Shown: positions 5,661 to 8,373 of the stretch, piece by piece
Layout: the number at the start of each line of letters is the position of its first letter
How positions within the stretch are numbered: the stretch's first letter is position 1
From: Propionibacteriaceae bacterium
GTDB taxonomy: Bacteria; Actinomycetota; Actinomycetes; Propionibacteriales; Propionibacteriaceae
Assembly (NCBI GenBank): GCA_030538175.1
Contig: JAUNUL010000015.1
Span: 1-8,373, forward strand
Length of the DNA stretch: 8,373 nt
Reading direction: 5' to 3'
The notes under the pieces: generated by a model
What the model was told of the DNA's origin: nothing
Databases searched by the model: none
Seen by the model: the letters and a program-made list of their open reading frames with translations, nothing else
Position numbers and translations under genes: made by a program

Positions 5661-6767
5661 TCACTTGATGGAGTCGACCGAGGTCTTGACCTTGGCGGAG
5701 AGCTCGGCGGCCAGCGGGGCGCTGCCAGCGGACTCCTTGGCGTCGGCCTGGCCCTTCTCGGAGGAGATGTAGCCGATGTAGTCCTTGACCAGCTTGGCCT
5801 CGTTGTCGTCCTTGTAGTCCTCGCAGACGATGGCATAGGCCACCAGGACGAACGGGTAACCGGCGGCGGTGCGGTCCAGGTTCAGGGCCTGATCGTTGTC
5901 ACCGCGGCCGTCCACCTTCGGGGAAGCCTCGACGACCTTGGCAGCGGCCTCGGCGGTCGGGCCGACGAACTCGCCACCGGCCTCACGGGCGTACTGCACG
6001 GTCTTCATGCCCTTGGTCTGGGACTCATCGGCATAGCCGATGGTGCCGTTGCCGTTGCGCACAGCAGCGACGACGCCCGAGGTGCCCTTGGCGGCCTCAC
6101 CACCGAAGGCGGCCGGCCAGTCACCGGAGGCCTTCTCGGTCCACACATCGCCGGCAGCCTTGTTCAGGGTGTCGGTGAAGTTCTCGGTGGTGCCCGAGTT
6201 GTCGGAGCGGTGAACCGGGGTGATGGCCTGGTCCGGGAAGGTGACGCCGGCGTTGAGGGCGGCGATCTTCGGATCGTTCCAGTTCTTGATCTCACCCTTG
6301 AAGATGCCGGCCATGGTGGCGGCGTCGAGCTTGAGCTCGTCAACACCCTGGACGTTGAAGACCACGGCGATCGGGGAGACATAAACCGGGAGGTTCATGG
6401 CGTTGGACTCCGTGGTGCACTTGGCGAACTTGCCAGCGCCCATCTCGTCGTCCTTCAGCGCACGGTCAGAGCCAGCGAAGGCTGCGCCACCGTTGATGAA
6501 GGCGGTGCGGCCAGCGCCGGAGCCCTCGGGGGCGTAGTTGACGGTCACGCCGGCCTGAGTGGCCTTGTACTTCGCGATCCAGGCCTCCTGGGCGGCCTGC
6601 ATGGAGCTGGCGCCGGTGCCCTGGATCTGACCCTGGAGCTGCTCACCGGCGGCCTGGGTCTGGCCACCCTGACCGCTCGGGGTGGTGGTGGTTTCGTTTG
6701 CGGCGCAGCCGGTGACGACCAGTGCGAAAGCGGCGGCCAGTGAGGCGCCCACGGGGAGAATCTTCAC
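5661..6767 (-). CDS. pstS: PstS, phosphate-binding lipoprotein
   Basis: 368 residues from the GTG at 6767. It is the extracytoplasmic receptor that captures phosphate and delivers it to PstC and PstA. The signal peptide ends in lipobox VVTGC with the lipid cysteine at 21, followed by a Thr/Gly/Gln-rich linker. All phosphate-contact regions known from E. coli PstS are present: GTGASS (50-55), EGSGAGR (81-87), the ligand aspartate in GSDRAL (D101), and R187-S-D189-N-S191-G192-T193. One cysteine pair (117 and that in AIVC) is likely a disulfide. The frame stays open upstream to an ATG at 6872, but that extension crosses the promoter and repeats and has no signal-peptide character. GAAGGG lies 6 bases before the GTG and the signal peptide begins there. 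It is the only fully canonical phosphate binder of the three binding proteins in the window. Confidence 0.97.
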   Translation of the reverse strand: MKILPVGASLAAAFALVVTGCAANETTTTPSGQGGQTQAAGEQLQGQIQGTGASSMQAAQEAWIAKYKATQAGVTVNYAPEGSGAGRTAFINGGAAFAGSDRALKDDEMGAGKFAKCTTESNAMNLPVYVSPIAVVFNVQGVDELKLDAATMAGIFKGEIKNWNDPKIAALNAGVTFPDQAITPVHRSDNSGTTENFTDTLNKAAGDVWTEKASGDWPAAFGGEAAKGTSGVVAAVRNGNGTIGYADESQTKGMKTVQYAREAGGEFVGPTAEAAAKVVEASPKVDGRGDNDQALNLDRTAAGYPFVLVAYAIVCEDYKDDNEAKLVKDYIGYISSEKGQADAKESAGSAPLAAELSAKVKTSVDSIK

Positions 6768-6773
6768 GGTTTT

Positions 6774-6779
6774 CCCTTC
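6774..6779 (-). promoter_or_regulatory. Ribosome binding site for pstS
   Basis: GAAGGG with 6-base spacing to the GTG at 6767. It decides the start against the in-frame upstream ATG at 6872. Confidence 0.75.
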
Positions 6780-6796
6780 ATACCTGACGGGTTTCG

Positions 6797-6815
6797 AGCC
6801 GGAATGTCCCCGGCT
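6797..6815 (-). other. 5'-UTR hairpin of pstS
   Basis: AGCCGG and CCGGCT form a 6-bp stem with a 7-base loop inside the predicted leader of pstS, between the -10 candidate and the Shine-Dalgarno. It leaves the ribosome binding site free. It could stabilise the leader; no riboswitch class is recognised. Confidence 0.4.
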
Positions 6816-6826
6816 TCCGTGTTCGC

Positions 6827-6832
6827 ACGCTA
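6827..6832 (-). promoter_or_regulatory. Candidate -10 hexamer of the pstS promoter
   Basis: TAGCGT matches TAnnnT and lies just downstream of the PHO-box-like repeats, as in promoters activated by PhoP-type regulators where the repeats take the place of a good -35. It predicts a transcription start near 6820 and a leader of about 53 bases. Confidence 0.5.
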
Positions 6833-6837
6833 GGCAC

Positions 6838-6881
6838 GATGTGTGACCGAACCGAACCGATTCGGTTAACAAAGGGTTAAC
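6838..6881 (-). promoter_or_regulatory. PHO-box-like tandem 11-bp repeats upstream of pstS
   Basis: Reading leftward, four 11-base units follow without gap: GTTAACCCTTT, GTTAACCGAAT, CGGTTCGGTTC and GGTCACACATC. The first two share GTTAACC exactly at an 11-bp period; the fourth resembles the GTTCAC-type half-site; the third is diverged. Direct repeats every 11 bp, with a 7-base core close to GTTCACC, are how PhoP-family response regulators bind in Streptomyces, and E. coli PhoB boxes use the same period. The position before a pstS promoter fits. An inverted repeat AACCGATTCGGTT (6855-6867, plus strand) overlaps. The likely regulator is a phosphate-starvation PhoP/RegX3-type protein, not encoded in the window. 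Confidence 0.7.
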
Positions 6882-6903
6882 AGCAAGACCGGTTGCCGAA
6901 TCG

Positions 6904-7791
6904 TTATCTGGGCATCGTTAGGGTCAGGGTCCGGCTCGTCACCGGCTTGCCCTTCTTCGTCAGGGCGACGACCAACGTTTCCGCGGTTGCGAACTCCTGG
7001 GCCGGGGCGCCGGCACCCTTCAACATGGCCGGCAGGATCGGTCGGTGTCCGCAGACCGTGGTCGGGACGCCGGACGCGGCCACTTCTTTTGCCAGCTTGG
7101 CGGTCATCGTGCGGGCGATCTTGGGGTCCTTCTCGCCGGTCTCCTCGGTCAGCTCGTCCCAGGCCTCCATCGGCAGATCGAGGGCGTGGGCATAGGGGTT
7201 GACCGTTTGCACGCAGCGGGTAGCCGAGGAGGAGACGACCCGGCGTACGCCGAAGACGCTCAAAAACGGCACCAACGCCCGGGCTTGGCGACGACCCCAG
7301 TCGGTGATGGGGCGCTCATAGTCGACGTCATTCCAGTCCTTGCGCGGCAGTGCCTTCGCGTGGCGGACGATCAACAGCGGGGTGACCGGCGGCATCGCCA
7401 CCCCTTCCATGAGGCGGTCGCGTTCGTCGGCATACGACAACCACTCGAGTGCCTCCGAAACCGGGAGCCACTCGGCTTTGTCGACCTCTTCGGGGTCAGC
7501 GATCTCGCCGGGCTCGCCGTTGACCTCCGCGAGCCACCAGTCGACCTGCTTGATGCCCCCGGAGACGCGATAGCGATGCGGGGACAGCGGCGCGGTCAAC
7601 CGGACGCGCACACCGGTCTCCTCGGCAACCTCACGCACCGCGCACACCGCATCGGTCTCGCCGCGATCCAGCTTGCCCTTGGGCAGCGACCAATCGTCAT
7701 AGCGGGGTCGGTGGACGACCAGCACCTCGGTTTCGTCCGACTCCCGTCGCAGCACCACGGCACCCGCCGCGCGGACAGCCGGTCTTTTCAT
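6904..7791 (-). CDS. mutT1: MutT1-type Nudix hydrolase with C-terminal histidine phosphatase domain
   Basis: 295 residues, two domains. The N-terminal Nudix domain has a complete Nudix box at 39-61, with G39, E45, R53-E54, E57-E58 and G60 in the GX5EX7REUXEEXGU spacing. The C-terminal domain begins near 137 with the phosphohistidine motif RHAKA (143-147) and has a second catalytic-type histidine in CGHRP (H249), typical of SixA-like histidine phosphatases. The same architecture, also beside ppk, is found in mycobacterial MutT1 (Rv2985 next to ppk Rv2984), which hydrolyses 8-oxo-(d)GTP and diadenosine polyphosphates. Substrates here are inferred from that. The ATG at 7791 overlaps the ppk stop by 4 bases, and AAGGAG lies 8 bases before it inside ppk, so the two proteins are probably translated together. 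It ends with TAA only 22 bp before the PHO-like repeats, with no clear terminator. Confidence 0.92.
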   Translation of the reverse strand: MKRPAVRAAGAVVLRRESDETEVLVVHRPRYDDWSLPKGKLDRGETDAVCAVREVAEETGVRVRLTAPLSPHRYRVSGGIKQVDWWLAEVNGEPGEIADPEEVDKAEWLPVSEALEWLSYADERDRLMEGVAMPPVTPLLIVRHAKALPRKDWNDVDYERPITDWGRRQARALVPFLSVFGVRRVVSSSATRCVQTVNPYAHALDLPMEAWDELTEETGEKDPKIARTMTAKLAKEVAASGVPTTVCGHRPILPAMLKGAGAPAQEFATAETLVVALTKKGKPVTSRTLTLTMPR

Positions 7792-8373
7792 TGTCCTGGC
7801 TCCTTGGCCCGGCGGCGGTTGGCGGCCGCAGCGATGAGGTGTTCCTGGAGATCAACCAGATAGCTGCCATCATCGGCGCGGGTGCGTTCGACCCAGCCAT
7901 CGGCGGTCAGCCACCAACCGACGGTGCCCTCGTCGAAGGCGAGATCGAATAGCTCACCGATCTGGGCGACGTGCCCTGAGTTGGTGATGCTGACCAGCAC
8001 CTCGACGCGACGGTCGAGGTTGCGGTGCATGAGGTCCGAGGAACCCAACCCCACCATGGGCCGGCCGCCGTTGTTGAACCAGAACAACCGCGAGTGTTCC
8101 AGGAAGCGGCCCAGGATCGACCGCACCCGGATGTTCTCGCTCAGCCCCGGAACCCCCGCGCGTACGCCACAGATCCCGCGCACCCACAGATCGACCGGGA
8201 CCCCGGCCTGGGACGCCGCATAGAGCGCGTCGGTGATCGCCTCATCGACGATCGAGTTCACCTTGATGCGGATCCGGGCCTCCCGGCCCGCCCGATGATG
8301 GGCAACCTCGGCCGCGATGAGATCCAGCAGGCCCCGCCGGATCGAGTGGGGGGCGACCAGCAGCCGCCGATAT
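7788..8373 (-). CDS. ppk: Polyphosphate kinase, C-terminal part (5' end outside window)
   Basis: The frame is open from the right edge and gives 194 residues, beginning YRRLLVAPHSIRRGLL and ending at TGA 7790-7788. It is the C-terminal catalytic region of PPK1, the enzyme that polymerises the terminal phosphate of ATP into polyphosphate and can run in reverse. Characteristic stretches are RIRIKVNSIVDEAITDALY, GVPVDLWVRGIC, GLSENIRVRSILGRFLEH and DLMHRNLDRRVEVLV. The histidine in FLEH corresponds to the conserved His592 of E. coli PPK near the active site; the autophosphorylated histidine would lie outside the window. A GTG inside this stretch (8261) is not the start, since family homology continues upstream of it. 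The gene overlaps the downstream MutT1-type gene by 4 bp. No truncation or frameshift is visible. Confidence 0.96.
   Translation of the reverse strand, partial: YRRLLVAPHSIRRGLLDLIAAEVAHHRAGREARIRIKVNSIVDEAITDALYAASQAGVPVDLWVRGICGVRAGVPGLSENIRVRSILGRFLEHSRLFWFNNGGRPMVGLGSSDLMHRNLDRRVEVLVSITNSGHVAQIGELFDLAFDEGTVGWWLTADGWVERTRADDGSYLVDLQEHLIAAAANRRRAKEPGQ

Noticed and set aside
6846..6860. ACCGA repeated three times as a microsatellite or iteron
   Set aside because: Only three short units, lying within the PHO-like repeat array; better explained as part of that regulatory site.
6768..6872. An N-terminal extension of PstS from an ATG at 6872
   Set aside because: The extra 35 residues cover the PHO-like repeats, the -10 and the leader; a good ribosome binding site and signal peptide begin at the GTG at 6767.
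7788..8261. A complete 157-residue protein starting at the GTG at 8261
   Set aside because: Polyphosphate kinase homology continues in frame upstream to the window edge, so this is an internal valine codon.

Overview
The window is a high-GC, densely packed, entirely leftward (minus-strand) block of phosphate-metabolism genes. It is most consistent with an actinobacterium (Actinomycetota). The signs are a strong G/C third-position bias, GTG starts, a ppk-mutT1 pair as in mycobacteria, a PstA with an N-terminal extension, and a DUF2510 motif. A Propionibacteriales-type host is possible but cannot be proved from this sequence.

In transcription order (right to left): (1) the 3' end of polyphosphate kinase ppk (7788-8373, cut by the window edge), overlapping by 4 bp (2) a Nudix plus histidine-phosphatase protein of the MutT1 type (6904-7791); (3) a regulatory gap with tandem 11-bp PHO-box-like repeats, a TAGCGT -10 candidate and a 5'-UTR hairpin; (4) the phosphate transporter genes pstS (5661-6767), pstC (4535-5536), pstA (3438-4538) and pstB (2640-3419), with hairpins between pstS and pstC; (5) two further PstS-like lipoprotein genes (1325-2533 and 168-1316); (6) the start of a DUF2510 protein gene (1-138, cut by the left edge). 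No phoU is visible. No RNA genes, insertion sequences or CRISPR arrays were seen, and no gene-free stretch exceeds 300 bases.

The core job is high-affinity phosphate uptake. The lipoprotein PstS captures phosphate outside the membrane, PstC and PstA form the channel and PstB hydrolyses ATP. Polyphosphate kinase upstream stores phosphate, and the MutT1-type enzyme hydrolyses nucleotides.

The unusual part is downstream of pstB. Two tandem PstS-fold lipoproteins share an extra cysteine pair but have lost several residues that contact phosphate in canonical PstS. The first has a Pro/Thr-rich insert inside its binding domain. Its start codon sits in a 17-bp RNA hairpin formed only by read-through transcripts, while a TAGACT hexamer is placed exactly where it could launch a leaderless mRNA lacking half of that hairpin. 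This accessory module is the best candidate for undescribed biology here.
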